A stretch of 64,000 nt of DNA, taken from positions 1 to 64,000 of the forward strand of contig CAJXSZ010000014.1 of the NCBI GenBank assembly GCA_913060815.1, read 5' to 3'. The notes beneath the pieces were generated by a model. It had not been told where the DNA came from and made no database searches. It was given only the letters and a program-made list of their open reading frames with translations. The stretch is from an uncultured Sulfitobacter sp. GTDB taxonomy: Bacteria; Pseudomonadota; Alphaproteobacteria; Rhodobacterales; Rhodobacteraceae. Positions 26,480-34,119 of this stretch are shown one piece after another (positions within the stretch are counted from its first letter, which is position 1; the number at the start of each line of letters is the position of its first letter). Made by a program: the position numbers and the translations under genes.

Positions 26480-26511
26480 TGTTAGCGTTAAAAGTTTGCG
26501 TTAGCGATAAC
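26480..26511. promoter_or_regulatory. Two LacI/CceR-type operators upstream of gap
   Basis: TGTTAGCGTTAAAA at 26480-26493 and GTTAGCGATAAC at 26500-26511, centres about 19 bp apart (two helical turns), both centred on CG and matching the TGTTAGCGNTAACA type. The second is part of a longer inverted repeat GCGTTA-GCGA-TAACGC (26498-26513). They lie 85 bp or more upstream of gap (ATG 26395) and about 76 bp upstream of the DUF808 gene on the other side. Confidence 0.5.
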
Positions 26512-26586
26512 GCTGTGTCCGCCCGCTCTATTGGAACCGAACGTGGCGTGGTTTAGTTGTGTTCCAAACGCAGGATGGAGAGCCCG

Positions 26587-27549
26587 ATGAGCGGATTAAT
26601 TGCCCTTTTTGACGATGTCGCAGCCATTGCAAAGGTTGCTGCATCCTCTGTGGATGACGTGATCGGGCAGGCGACCAAAGCCTCTGCCAAAGCGGCGGGT
26701 GCGGTGATTGATGATGCCGCAGTTACCCCGAAGTACGTTTCCGGCTTCAAGGCGGATCGGGAGCTGCCCATCATCTGGCGCATTACAAAGGGCAGTCTGA
26801 AGAACAAGCTGTTGTTCCTGCTCCCCGCGGGTTTGGCGCTGTCGGCGTTTGCCCCTTGGGCGATTGCGCCGCTGCTCATGCTCGGCGGGGCCTACCTTTG
26901 TTTCGAGGGGGCCGAAAAGGTCGCCCATGTCATGGGGTGGAGCGAGGGGCACGAAGATCACCCCCACAAGGAAACCACGATTGACGACCCTGCCGCTCTT
27001 GAGGAAGAAAAAGCCAAAGGTGCGATCAAGACCGATTTTATCCTGTCAGCCGAAATTATGACTATCTCGCTTGCCGCGATTCCGGAAAGTAACTTCTGGA
27101 TGGAGGCGGCAACGCTTGCTGCGGTCGCCGTGATAATTACCGCCGCGGTGTATGGGTCAGTCGCACTCATCGTTAAAATGGATGATGTCGGCCTCGCCAT
27201 GGCCAAGGGCGGGCGTCTTGCCGCCACACGAGCAGCGGGACGGAGCCTTGTGCGTGGAATGCCCAAGTTTCTCAAGCTGCTGACCGTGGTCGGCACAGCG
27301 GCCATGCTTTGGGTCGGCGGTTCAATTATTATTCATGGATTGGAAGAGATTGGCTTTGGCGCGCCTGCGCACCTCATTCACGATATTGCCGATGTTGCGG
27401 GGCACGCGGTGCCAGCTGCCACAGGATTTGTGGAATGGCTCGTGAAAGCGGTGATAGACGGTATTCTCGGACTTGGTCTGGGGCTGTTGCTGATCCCGTT
27501 GGGTGAGAAAGTCGTGACACCGATCTGGCGGGCTGTGTTTGCGCGCTGA
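26587..27549 (+). CDS. DUF808 family membrane protein (YedI-like)
   Basis: 320 residues from ATG 26587. The N-terminal MSGLIALFDDVAAIAKVAAS and VTPKYVSGFKADRELPIIWRI are the hallmark of the DUF808/YedI family. Four or more membrane segments are visible (about 82-110, 165-185, 190-205, 235-255 and 290-312). A soluble loop EGHEDHPHKETTIDDPAALEE is rich in His and acids and could bind metal, which is only a suggestion. The family has no known function. Divergent from the upstream gap gene. Confidence 0.88.
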   Translation: MSGLIALFDDVAAIAKVAASSVDDVIGQATKASAKAAGAVIDDAAVTPKYVSGFKADRELPIIWRITKGSLKNKLLFLLPAGLALSAFAPWAIAPLLMLGGAYLCFEGAEKVAHVMGWSEGHEDHPHKETTIDDPAALEEEKAKGAIKTDFILSAEIMTISLAAIPESNFWMEAATLAAVAVIITAAVYGSVALIVKMDDVGLAMAKGGRLAATRAAGRSLVRGMPKFLKLLTVVGTAAMLWVGGSIIIHGLEEIGFGAPAHLIHDIADVAGHAVPAATGFVEWLVKAVIDGILGLGLGLLLIPLGEKVVTPIWRAVFAR

Positions 27550-27569
27550 GGTGGCAGCCCGAGTTTCGA

Positions 27570-27749
27570 TCAGATGTCAGCGTCGTCTTTCAATCGGCCT
27601 GCAGCGATAGAGGCGGTCAGCAGGACAGCCATGCCGAGGTGACCGTAAATCACGTAGTTGAGGAAAATCTGGCCCACTGTATCACCTGCCAACAAAGACA
27701 AGATTGCCGCAAAGCCACCGGTCATTACTGCTGTCAGAAGGTAGGCCAT
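27570..27749 (-). CDS. 59-residue membrane protein
   Basis: From ATG 27749, preceded by CGGAGATTTTC, the minus strand reads MAYLLTAVMTGGFAAILSLL, AGDTVGQIFLNYVIYGHLGM, AVLLTASIAAGRLKDDADI, stop at 27570. Two hydrophobic helices (about 4-20 and 28-50) with a short loop and an acidic tail. The strong ribosome site, codon use like its neighbours and convergent placement against DUF808 (20 bp apart) support a real gene. No family recognised. Confidence 0.62.
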   Translation of the reverse strand: MAYLLTAVMTGGFAAILSLLAGDTVGQIFLNYVIYGHLGMAVLLTASIAAGRLKDDADI

Positions 27750-27912
27750 GAAAATCTCCGTTTTCGTTTAAAGCGGGTCGTGAGCTTAATGGTGCTTTAT
27801 CTCTAATACTGATTGTTTTACGGTTCTCTTGTGACCGAACCTCGACGCAAATGTGACGAAATTGCGTTCAAATTCCCCCTACAGAAAACCAAACAACTTC
27901 CATTTTGGAAAC

Positions 27913-27942
27913 AAAAAAGGCGACGTTTATGAAAACGCCGCC
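27913..27942 (-). terminator. Rho-independent terminator of tkt
   Basis: On the minus strand GGCGGCGTTT (27942-27933), loop TCAT, AAACGTCGCC (27928-27919) form a 10-bp stem with one G-T wobble, followed by six T (27918-27913). It lies 33 bp after the tkt stop at 27975. Confidence 0.88.
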
Positions 27943-27974
27943 TCTTATCTTGAGCTTTAAGTGTTAATATCGAG

Positions 27975-29990
27975 TTAAAGTAGGGCCTTGGCTTTCTCTG
28001 CGACGTTCTCCGCAGTAATGCCAAATTTCACAAACAGTTCGTCCGCAGGGGCGGAGGCACCGAAGCGGTCCATCCCGACAAAGTCGGCTTTGCCCCATTT
28101 GCCACGTTCGCCCAGCAGCCATTGATCCCAACCCTGACGCACGCCAGCCTCGACACCCACGCGCACGGCACCACCGGGCAGCACGCGCTTGCGGTAGGCT
28201 TCGTCTTGCTGCGCAAACAGCTCCATACAAGGCATGGAGACGACACGCGTGCCAATGCCCTCGGCCTGCAACAGATCACGGGCCTTCAGCGCAATCTCTA
28301 CTTCAGAGCCTGTGGCGATCAGGATGACCTGGCGTTTGCCTTCGGCATCAGCCAGCGTGTAGGCCCCAAGGGCGGTCATGTTCTTGTTTTTATGCTCAAG
28401 GCGCACTGTGGAGAGCCCTTGACGCGTTAGCGACAGAACAGACGGGCGGTCTGTCTCGGTGAAGGCCACTTCCCACGCTTCCGCCGTCTCGACGGTATCG
28501 GCGGGGCGGAAGACCAGCGTGTTGGGCGTGGCGCGTGACATGGCCAGATGCTCGACAGGTTGGTGGGTCGGGCCGTCTTCACCCAGACCGATGCTGTCGT
28601 GGGTCATCACATAGACTACGGGCACCTGCATCAGCGCGCTCAAACGCATGGCGGGGCGGGCATAGTCGGTAAAGCACATGAACGTGCCGGAGTAGGGGCG
28701 CACACCGCCGTGCAGCGCCATACCGTTCATCGCCGAAGCCATACCATGCTCGCGAATGCCCCAATGCACAAAGCGACCGCCGCGGTTGTCCAGATCGAAC
28801 ACGCCCAGATCGGCCGTCTTGGTGTTGTTTGACCCTGTGAGGTCCGCAGAGCCGCCCACGGTTTCGGGCAGGATCGGGTTCAAGACCTCGAGCACTTTTT
28901 CCGAGGAGGCACGGGTTGCCAGTTTCGGTGCAGTCTCGCTGATCTGCTTTTTGAACGCTTTGATTGTGGCGCTCAGTTTCTTGGGTGCGTCTCCTGCCAG
29001 CGCGCGGTTGAACGTCTCGCGCTTGGCGCGGGGCATTTTGTCGAACCGCTCTTCCCACGCGCGGCGCGTGTCTGCGCCACGGCTGCCGATGGCCTCCCAT
29101 GCGGATTTGATGTCGGATGGAATGTCGAAGGGGGCAGCGGTCCAGCCCCACGCCTCTTTGGCGGCGGCCATCTGCGCTGGATCGGTCAGCGCGCCGTGGC
29201 CTTTGGAGGTGTCCTGAGCCGCGTGGCCCAACGCGATGTGCGTCTTACAGGCGATCATGCTGGGCGTGTCGGTCTTCTTGGCGGCTGTGAGGGCCGCGTC
29301 GACCTCCTCGGGGTTGTGCCCGTCGACTTCCTGCACGTCCCAACCTGCGGCTTTGAAGCGCGCAACCTGATCGGTGGTGTCGGACAGGGTCACAGGCCCG
29401 TCGATGGTGATATTGTTGTTGTCCCACAATACAATGAGTTTGCTCAGCTTGTGACGGCCCGCGAGGGTGATCGCCTCCTGGCTCACCCCTTCCATCAAGC
29501 AGCCGTCGCCCGCGATGACATAGGTGTGGTGGTCGACAACTTTGGCGCCGTAGGTTGCGCGCTGGATTTCCTCAGCCATGGCAAAGCCTACGGAATTGGC
29601 GATCCCCTGACCCAACGGGCCTGTGGTCGTCTCAATAGCGTCGGCGAGGAAATTCTCGGGGTGGCCTGCGGTACGGCGGCCCATCTGGCGGAAGGCTTTG
29701 ATCTCTTCAATCGGGAACTGCGCATCGCCCACAAGGTGCAGCAGCGCATAGATCAGCATCGAGCCGTGGCCTGCAGACAGGATAAAGCGGTCACGGTCAG
29801 GCCACTGCGGGTTTGCCGCATCAAACTTGAGATGGTTCTGGAACAAGACGGTCGCGGCATCGGCCATCCCGATGGGCATACCGGAATGACCGGAGTTGGC
29901 CTCGGCAACGGCATCGAGTGCAAGCGCCCGAATGGCAGTTGCCTTGGACCAGTGATCAGGATGGGCGGCTTGAAGAGCTTTGAGATCCAC
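27975..29990 (-). CDS. tkt: Transketolase
   Basis: 671 residues from GTG 29990 ([20 protein letters not shown]), preceded by AAGGAACCCCACGC; the frame continues upstream but without a credible start. Transketolase moves two-carbon units between sugar phosphates with thiamine diphosphate. Seen: [17 protein letters not shown], the TPP-binding [18 protein letters not shown]...NN motif ([11 protein letters not shown]), the substrate HGAL-type loop [11 protein letters not shown], and the pyrimidine-domain [12 protein letters not shown]. Ends before a good terminator. It sits near both gap genes, forming a central-carbon block. Confidence 0.97.
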   Translation of the reverse strand: MDLKALQAAHPDHWSKATAIRALALDAVAEANSGHSGMPIGMADAATVLFQNHLKFDAANPQWPDRDRFILSAGHGSMLIYALLHLVGDAQFPIEEIKAFRQMGRRTAGHPENFLADAIETTTGPLGQGIANSVGFAMAEEIQRATYGAKVVDHHTYVIAGDGCLMEGVSQEAITLAGRHKLSKLIVLWDNNNITIDGPVTLSDTTDQVARFKAAGWDVQEVDGHNPEEVDAALTAAKKTDTPSMIACKTHIALGHAAQDTSKGHGALTDPAQMAAAKEAWGWTAAPFDIPSDIKSAWEAIGSRGADTRRAWEERFDKMPRAKRETFNRALAGDAPKKLSATIKAFKKQISETAPKLATRASSEKVLEVLNPILPETVGGSADLTGSNNTKTADLGVFDLDNRGGRFVHWGIREHGMASAMNGMALHGGVRPYSGTFMCFTDYARPAMRLSALMQVPVVYVMTHDSIGLGEDGPTHQPVEHLAMSRATPNTLVFRPADTVETAEAWEVAFTETDRPSVLSLTRQGLSTVRLEHKNKNMTALGAYTLADAEGKRQVILIATGSEVEIALKARDLLQAEGIGTRVVSMPCMELFAQQDEAYRKRVLPGGAVRVGVEAGVRQGWDQWLLGERGKWGKADFVGMDRFGASAPADELFVKFGITAENVAEKAKALL

Positions 29991-30231
29991 GCGTGGGGTT
30001 CCTTTGCAAAGGGTATCTACGTTGCCGCTCCATATCAGGGCAGGGCAAAAGATCAAGCGCACCATAGCTGTGGTTTCCTCACGCAGGGCATGAAGAATGG
30101 TGGCCAAGATGCTGTTCTGAAAGGGGGGCAGCATTTACGTTACGCTTTGGTTAGGATTGCATGAAAATAACGGCAAGACCGATTCGCGCTGCGTCTGGGT
30201 CGGGCTGGCAGATTATGAGCGAGAGAAGCCT

Positions 30232-30729
30232 ATGAGCGATATCGAGGAACTACAGCGCCGGATCACCGCCGCGATGGATCAGGTCGCATTCGGATTGGAC
30301 AAGATGGCGGCAGCAGCACCTGCGGGGCCTGACCCCGATACGCTGGCCAAGCTTGAGGAAGAGCGCACTGCAAATGCCCAGCTGCAAGAGCGTGTGCGCG
30401 GTTTGCGCGTCAAACACGATACAGAGATTTCTAGCCTGCGCACGCAAGTCGAAGAAGGCAATGCCCGTATGGCCCAGCTCGATATCGAGTTACAGCGTGT
30501 GCGGCGCGCTAACAGCCAGCTCACGGACGCCTGCGCTGCCTTGCGCGATGCCAACGCCGAAGGGGTGGGCGAGCCGCATTTGATCAACAAGGCCATGCTG
30601 GCGGAACTGGAAGCCTTGCGTGCCGCCCGTGCCGCAGATGTCGCCGAAGCAGCCGTAATACTGGCCAGCCTCGAGCCTCTCGTTGAGGCCGCCGCCGCAA
30701 ACGGCACCACCCCGCAGGGAGACGCATAA
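30232..30729 (+). CDS. Coiled-coil protein upstream of zapA
   Basis: 165 residues from ATG 30232 (ribosome site GAGAGAAG). Residues about 5-25 and 50-115 have heptad-like Leu/Val/Ile spacing with charged residues (LAKLEEERTANAQLQERVRG, TEISSLRTQVEEGNARMAQL), indicating a long coiled coil; the C-terminal third is Ala-rich. Its stop overlaps the zapA start by 1 nt (TAATG), so translation is coupled, and a role in division together with ZapA is a fair inference. No recognised domain. Confidence 0.75.
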   Translation: MSDIEELQRRITAAMDQVAFGLDKMAAAAPAGPDPDTLAKLEEERTANAQLQERVRGLRVKHDTEISSLRTQVEEGNARMAQLDIELQRVRRANSQLTDACAALRDANAEGVGEPHLINKAMLAELEALRAARAADVAEAAVILASLEPLVEAAAANGTTPQGDA

Positions 30730-31121
30730 TGCCAGAGGTCAAGATTTCAATCGGTGGACGCCAGTTCGATGTGGCCTGTCAGGAGGGGGAGGAAAGCTAT
30801 CTGCATTCCGCCGCCAAGATGCTTGACGACGAAGCCCAAGTGTTGGCCGATGCCGTAGGGCGTATGCCCGAAGCGCGGATGCTGCTGATGGCGGGTCTGA
30901 TGTTGGCCGACAAGACCGCCAGCGTTGAGGATAAAATCCTGGAGGTACGCGCCGAATTGGCCGAGCGTGAGGCGGAGCTCGAAGGTCTACGCAATGTTGT
31001 GGTGGAGCCAGAGCGCATCGAAGTGCCTGTGGTGCCGCAGTCGGTTACAGACACGTTGCAAGAAATCGCTGCCCGTGCCGAAAGCTTGGCAGCGGAAGTG
31101 GACGAGAAGGTCGGCGGCTAG
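30729..31121 (+). CDS. zapA: Cell division protein ZapA
   Basis: 130 residues. The N-terminal domain (VKISIGGRQFDVACQEGEES, then YLHSAAKMLDDEAQVLADAVG) and following coiled coil (EDKILEVRAELAEREAELEG) are those of ZapA, which bundles FtsZ filaments at the division ring. Length is slightly above the E. coli protein because of a C-terminal extension. Translationally coupled to the upstream coiled-coil gene. Downstream is a structured region that may encode 6S RNA, which often lies next to zapA in proteobacteria. Confidence 0.9.
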   Translation: MPEVKISIGGRQFDVACQEGEESYLHSAAKMLDDEAQVLADAVGRMPEARMLLMAGLMLADKTASVEDKILEVRAELAEREAELEGLRNVVVEPERIEVPVVPQSVTDTLQEIAARAESLAAEVDEKVGG

Positions 31122-31124
31122 CCT

Positions 31125-31250
31125 ATCTGTAAGTGCGAATGCGCCTAGCAACTTCGGAATTCTAGGATCGGGTGAAGGGTTGGAACCGGACCTTCCTTCG
31201 GCTCCTGAAATCGAGCTTGCTGGGCGTGAAGCCTAGGCCCATCGGCCTGA
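31125..31250 (+). ncRNA. ssrS: Candidate 6S RNA (structured region downstream of zapA)
   Basis: Bases 31139-31148 (AUGCGCCUAG) pair with 31233-31242 (CUAGGCCCAU) at nine of ten positions, with G31137 and C31136 extending to C31243 and G31244. Inside, CUUC (31152-31155) pairs with GAAG (31228-31231), and GAAGG (31174-31178) with CCUUC closes an apical arm. A long rod with internal loops directly after zapA is the usual form and place of 6S RNA, the RNA-polymerase regulator. I did not match a covariance model, boundaries are approximate, and the 3' arm overlaps the DoxX stop codon. Confidence 0.42.
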
Positions 31251-31586
31251 AGACGCTGACAATATCAGGCAGCCACCCGCCACAGCCCAGTTCTTTATAA
31301 GAATCGACATCTGCCACGGATCATCCGGCACAAAGTGGAACGCGCTGGTAAACAAGCAGTACGTCGCGAGTGCCCGCCCGAGTGGTTTTAAAAATCTGCC
31401 CGCTATCAGAAGGCCCGCAGCCAGCGCGTTGAACGCAAGGGCGGGCAAGACAAGCCATTCGGGCAACCCAAATCCACCTAAAAGCGCTCCTGCCGGGGCA
31501 GGATCAATTGCTTTCTGCAACGCGCCGGCCAGAAACAGAAGGGCCAAGAGATACCTCCCGATGGTCCATTCAAAACGCTCGGTCAT
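31233..31586 (-). CDS. DoxX family membrane protein
   Basis: 117 residues with four membrane helices (about 12-28, 38-62, 68-85 and 92-110) and the DoxX-like start TIGRYLLALLFLAGALQKAIDP. DoxX-family proteins are small inner-membrane proteins often linked to redox enzymes or sulfur metabolism. It is translationally coupled to the upstream msrB gene by a 4-nt overlap, so it may form or support an electron path for periplasmic methionine sulfoxide repair; that is inference from context only. Confidence 0.75.
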   Translation of the reverse strand: MTERFEWTIGRYLLALLFLAGALQKAIDPAPAGALLGGFGLPEWLVLPALAFNALAAGLLIAGRFLKPLGRALATYCLFTSAFHFVPDDPWQMSILIKNWAVAGGCLILSASSGRWA

Positions 31587-32050
31587 GCGGCGGGTACGAA
31601 GGCCAAGCTAAGACCGTTCAAACAATGGCGCTTGCCCGTTGGCTCTGGCCCGTCATCAAAGATATGACCCAGATGGCCGCCACAACGACGGCAATGTACT
31701 TCGGTCCGGACCTGAAAAATGAACTTGCGATCCTCTTTCGTCCCGATCGCATTCGGGAGGCTCTCGAAAAAGCTCGGCCAGCCAGTTCCGCTGTCGTATT
31801 TCGCGTCCGCGCCGTAGAGCGCCAGATCGCATCCTCGGCACGCGTAGGTGCCAGCGCGTGTCTCTTCGTTCAGCGGGCTGGTATAGGGTTGCTCGGTCTC
31901 TTCCTCACGCAGAACGCGGTATTCGTCTTTGTTCAAGCGCGCGCGCCATTCGGCTTCGCTGCGGCATATCTCGAAACCGCAGCTCTGTGCGGACAATGGT
32001 TGAGCCAATATGGCCGCGCCCGTGGTCAACAGAAATGCTCGACGTTTCAT
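31583..32050 (-). CDS. msrB: Peptide-methionine (R)-S-oxide reductase, exported
   Basis: 155 residues. MsrB repairs R-methionine sulfoxide in proteins. The zinc site has two Cys pairs (YACRGCDLAL and VHCRRCGGHLGH), the core TGWPSFFESL is present, and the catalytic Cys lies in GKRHCLNGLSLAF. The N-terminus MKRRAFLLTTGAAILAQPLS has a twin-arginine and hydrophobic signal sequence, so the enzyme should act in the periplasm, possibly by the Tat route. Coupled to the DoxX gene downstream; the fasciclin/sigma factor genes lie upstream on the same strand. Confidence 0.93.
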   Translation of the reverse strand: MKRRAFLLTTGAAILAQPLSAQSCGFEICRSEAEWRARLNKDEYRVLREEETEQPYTSPLNEETRAGTYACRGCDLALYGADAKYDSGTGWPSFFESLPNAIGTKEDRKFIFQVRTEVHCRRCGGHLGHIFDDGPEPTGKRHCLNGLSLAFVPAA

Positions 32051-32076
32051 AGTTTTACCTTTTGCCTGAGTGCGCA

Positions 32077-32107
32077 GATGGGCGGACCTTTGCAGGACCC
32101 GCCCATC
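32077..32107 (-). terminator. Hairpin between the fasciclin and msrB genes
   Basis: GATGGGCGG (32077-32085) and CCGCCCATC (32099-32107) form a perfect 9-bp stem in the 73-bp gap after the fasciclin stop. No T tract follows on the minus strand, so it may be a weak terminator or an RNA-stabilising hairpin. Confidence 0.45.
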
Positions 32108-32123
32108 CGTTTGTCTGCTCGAT

Positions 32124-32675
32124 TTATTTTGGAACGAGGACGGAGTTTACCACGTGGATCACGCCATTCGACTGATCGACATCCGCAATGGTTACGCGGC
32201 TGGCATTGCCGTTTTCATCATAGATGTAGACGTTGTTGCCTTTGACCTGCGCCGACAGGGCATCGCCCGAGACCGCATTGAAGTGATAGAAACCATCGGA
32301 CGAGGCGCGCGCCTCGCGGGCGATATCCGCAGCAGACCAATCACCCGCCACAACATGCGCGGTCAGCACCTTGACCAGCATGTCCTTGTTTTCAGGCTTG
32401 AGCAGCGTGTCGACAGTGCCCGCAGGGAGTGCCGCAAAAGCATCGTTTACGGGAGCGAAGACTGTGAAAGGTCCAGAGCTTTGCAGCGTCTCAACCAGGC
32501 CAGCGGCCTTAACGGCGGCGACAAGAGTGGTGTGATCCGCCGAATTCACCGCGTTCTCCACGATATTCTTATTCTCGAACATTGCCGCGCCGCCGACCAT
32601 CGGGTTTTCGGCAAAGGCTGCGGTTGCAAGGGTCAGCGCTGTTGCGGCTGTTGCAAGTTTGGTTGCGATTTTCAT
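32124..32675 (-). CDS. Exported fasciclin-domain protein
   Basis: 183 residues. A Sec signal peptide (MKIATKLATAATALTLATAA, cleavage likely after AFA) precedes one fasciclin (FAS1) domain: LVAAVKAAGLVETLQSSGPF, TVFAPVNDAFAALPAGTVDT, LTAHVVAGDW and NGVIHVVNSVLVPK are the family's H1 and H2 boxes. FAS1 proteins act in adhesion or surface contacts in the periplasm or outside. It lies 74 bp after the anti-sigma gene on the same strand, and sigma/anti-sigma/fasciclin sets are seen in other bacteria, so control by this ECF sigma is likely. Confidence 0.92.
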   Translation of the reverse strand: MKIATKLATAATALTLATAAFAENPMVGGAAMFENKNIVENAVNSADHTTLVAAVKAAGLVETLQSSGPFTVFAPVNDAFAALPAGTVDTLLKPENKDMLVKVLTAHVVAGDWSAADIAREARASSDGFYHFNAVSGDALSAQVKGNNVYIYDENGNASRVTIADVDQSNGVIHVVNSVLVPK

Positions 32676-32697
32676 TGTTGTTTCCTCTCGTGGTTAT

Positions 32698-32749
32698 CCG
32701 CAATCTCTTGCGGCTATGAGGGAAACACGAAACTCAACTGTCGACAGTT
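32698..32749 (-). promoter_or_regulatory. Palindrome and GNRA hairpin upstream of the fasciclin gene
   Basis: A perfect 14-bp palindrome AACTGTCGACAGTT lies at 32736-32749, directly after the anti-sigma stop. Then 32713-32698 on the minus strand gives CCGCAA-GAGA-TTGCGG, a 6-bp RNA hairpin with a GNRA-type loop, 23 bases upstream of the fasciclin start. The core 12-mer GCAAGAGATTGC recurs upstream of the sigma gene (34064-34053). Confidence 0.45.
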
Positions 32750-33454
32750 TCAGCCGGAGCGAAATAAATCGGCGTCGAAGAATTCATCGACTGCGAGAAT
32801 GGAACCTGTCGGTGCACCGGTCGGTGATCCGCCCTTCGGTTCATCCGAGACAGCGAGGGTCCCACCGTCAATCAACGCGGCGATCTCGGGTGTGATTTCG
32901 AACAGGCTTTCCCGATCAGCTGGGATGACGCCCAAGGAGACGGGCGCCTGCGCTTGTGCGCCGATCACCCAAAGTTCGAAATCACGGCCCGTGGCGGGGG
33001 TGCCCTGTTCAGGGATGACTTTGAATAAATTACCGTCGGGCGCGTAGCCTGCCTCGATATGCAGGGCACCGTCTTGGGAGATCAGCGTGGCGTGAAGCGA
33101 AGGATCGAAGATCGGAGCACGCAGCATGGGGCTGAACACGAGGAACGCTGCGACAGCAACAGCGGCCAATGCGGGGAAGCCCACCCATGACCATCCCCAT
33201 CTGCGCACAGGCCTTGAATTCCCACTACTCAACTCAGCGATGATTTTCGCCCTGACGGAGGGGGAGGGGGTTTCCTCAGGCACGTCGTCGGCCAAGATGG
33301 CCATTTCGGCCTCCCAGAATTGCACATGCGCACTCAAAGCAGGCTCGGCCAGAAGTCGCGCCTCGAACGCGCGTTCTGCGTCTGCGTCCAGCAGGCGCAA
33401 GACGTACTCGGCCGCCAGAGCCTCGTCTTCCGATATGTCCTGTTGATCGCTCAT
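32750..33454 (-). CDS. Anti-sigma factor, RskA-like
   Basis: 234 residues from ATG 33454, which overlaps the sigma factor stop by 4 nt (ATGA). The cytoplasmic N-terminal part (MSDQQDISEDEALAAEYVLR, LLDADAERAFEARLLAEPAL) is the zinc-free anti-sigma region that binds the ECF sigma; one membrane helix lies at about 89-108 (WVGFPALAAVAVAAFLVF), and the periplasmic C-terminal domain (FELWVIGAQAQAPVSLGV) matches the RskA C-terminal type. It would hold the sigma factor at the membrane until a periplasmic signal triggers proteolysis. Confidence 0.9.
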   Translation of the reverse strand: MSDQQDISEDEALAAEYVLRLLDADAERAFEARLLAEPALSAHVQFWEAEMAILADDVPEETPSPSVRAKIIAELSSGNSRPVRRWGWSWVGFPALAAVAVAAFLVFSPMLRAPIFDPSLHATLISQDGALHIEAGYAPDGNLFKVIPEQGTPATGRDFELWVIGAQAQAPVSLGVIPADRESLFEITPEIAALIDGGTLAVSDEPKGGSPTGAPTGSILAVDEFFDADLFRSG

Positions 33455-33993
33455 CGCGAAAGGCACTCCTTCAAAGATATCAGGCTGCGTCGCAGCCATG
33501 TTCGCATCGTATTCAGCGGGACGTCAAAGCGGTCCGCAAGCGCTTGGTAGGTCGTCCCCTCGAGATAGGCAGCACGAACAGCATCTGCGCGATCTGGCGG
33601 CAGCTCCGCAAAGCAGGCACTGATCCGCCGCTGCTCTGACGCTGCGATTGTGGCAGCCTCTGGCCCAGGGCTTTTCTCGACAAGCTCACCAACAGTGTCG
33701 AGGTCCGCATGATTGCTTCTCCTCGCGCGCAGCCGGTCTATTGCCAGATTTCGCGCCACCGTGATGAGCCATGTCATCGGGGAGTGGCCTGTCACCGCAT
33801 ATCTATCCGCCTTGGCCCAAATCCGCATGTAGACATCCTGCAGTGCGTCTTCGGCCTCTGACCGGTTCTTTAAGACACGTATGCAGACGCCGAAAAGTTT
33901 CCCGCTTGTGGCATCATAAAGCGCGGCCAACGCCGCCCTGTCGCCAAGGGCCACCTTGCCAATAAATTCTTCGATGTCGTTGCGGTCTGTCAT
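33451..33993 (-). CDS. ECF RNA polymerase sigma factor
   Basis: 180 residues. Region 2 is clear (DRAALAALYDATSGKLFGVC, then SEAEDALQDVYMRIWAKADR and WLITVARNLAIDRLRARRS) and region 4 ends in ELPPDRADAVRAAYLEGTTY and FDVPLNTMRTWLRRSLISLK, the pattern of the ECF group controlled by RskA-like anti-sigmas (SigK-like). Co-translated with its anti-sigma. Likely targets are itself and the fasciclin gene; whether MsrB and DoxX are included is open. Confidence 0.94.
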   Translation of the reverse strand: MTDRNDIEEFIGKVALGDRAALAALYDATSGKLFGVCIRVLKNRSEAEDALQDVYMRIWAKADRYAVTGHSPMTWLITVARNLAIDRLRARRSNHADLDTVGELVEKSPGPEAATIAASEQRRISACFAELPPDRADAVRAAYLEGTTYQALADRFDVPLNTMRTWLRRSLISLKECLSR

Positions 33994-34037
33994 GGGTGTA
34001 TTGAGCGGCTCAAATTACTTATATTACTTGCCTGACA

Positions 34038-34080
34038 GAAATGGCCCCGAACAGCAATCTCTTGCCGCCGGGACCATTTC
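34038..34080 (-). terminator. Long hairpin between the DUF4394 and sigma genes
   Basis: GAAATGGCCCCG (34038-34049) pairs with CGGGACCATTTC (34069-34080), one wobble, enclosing a second small hairpin GCAA-TCTC-TTGC (34053-34064). It lies 40 bp after the DUF4394 stop and 45 bp before the sigma start, so it may end the first transcript and/or shape the sigma leader. No clean T tract. Confidence 0.45.
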
Positions 34081-34119
34081 GCACTGGTACAACAGTACTC
34101 GTTAACTCAACGCGGCAGA

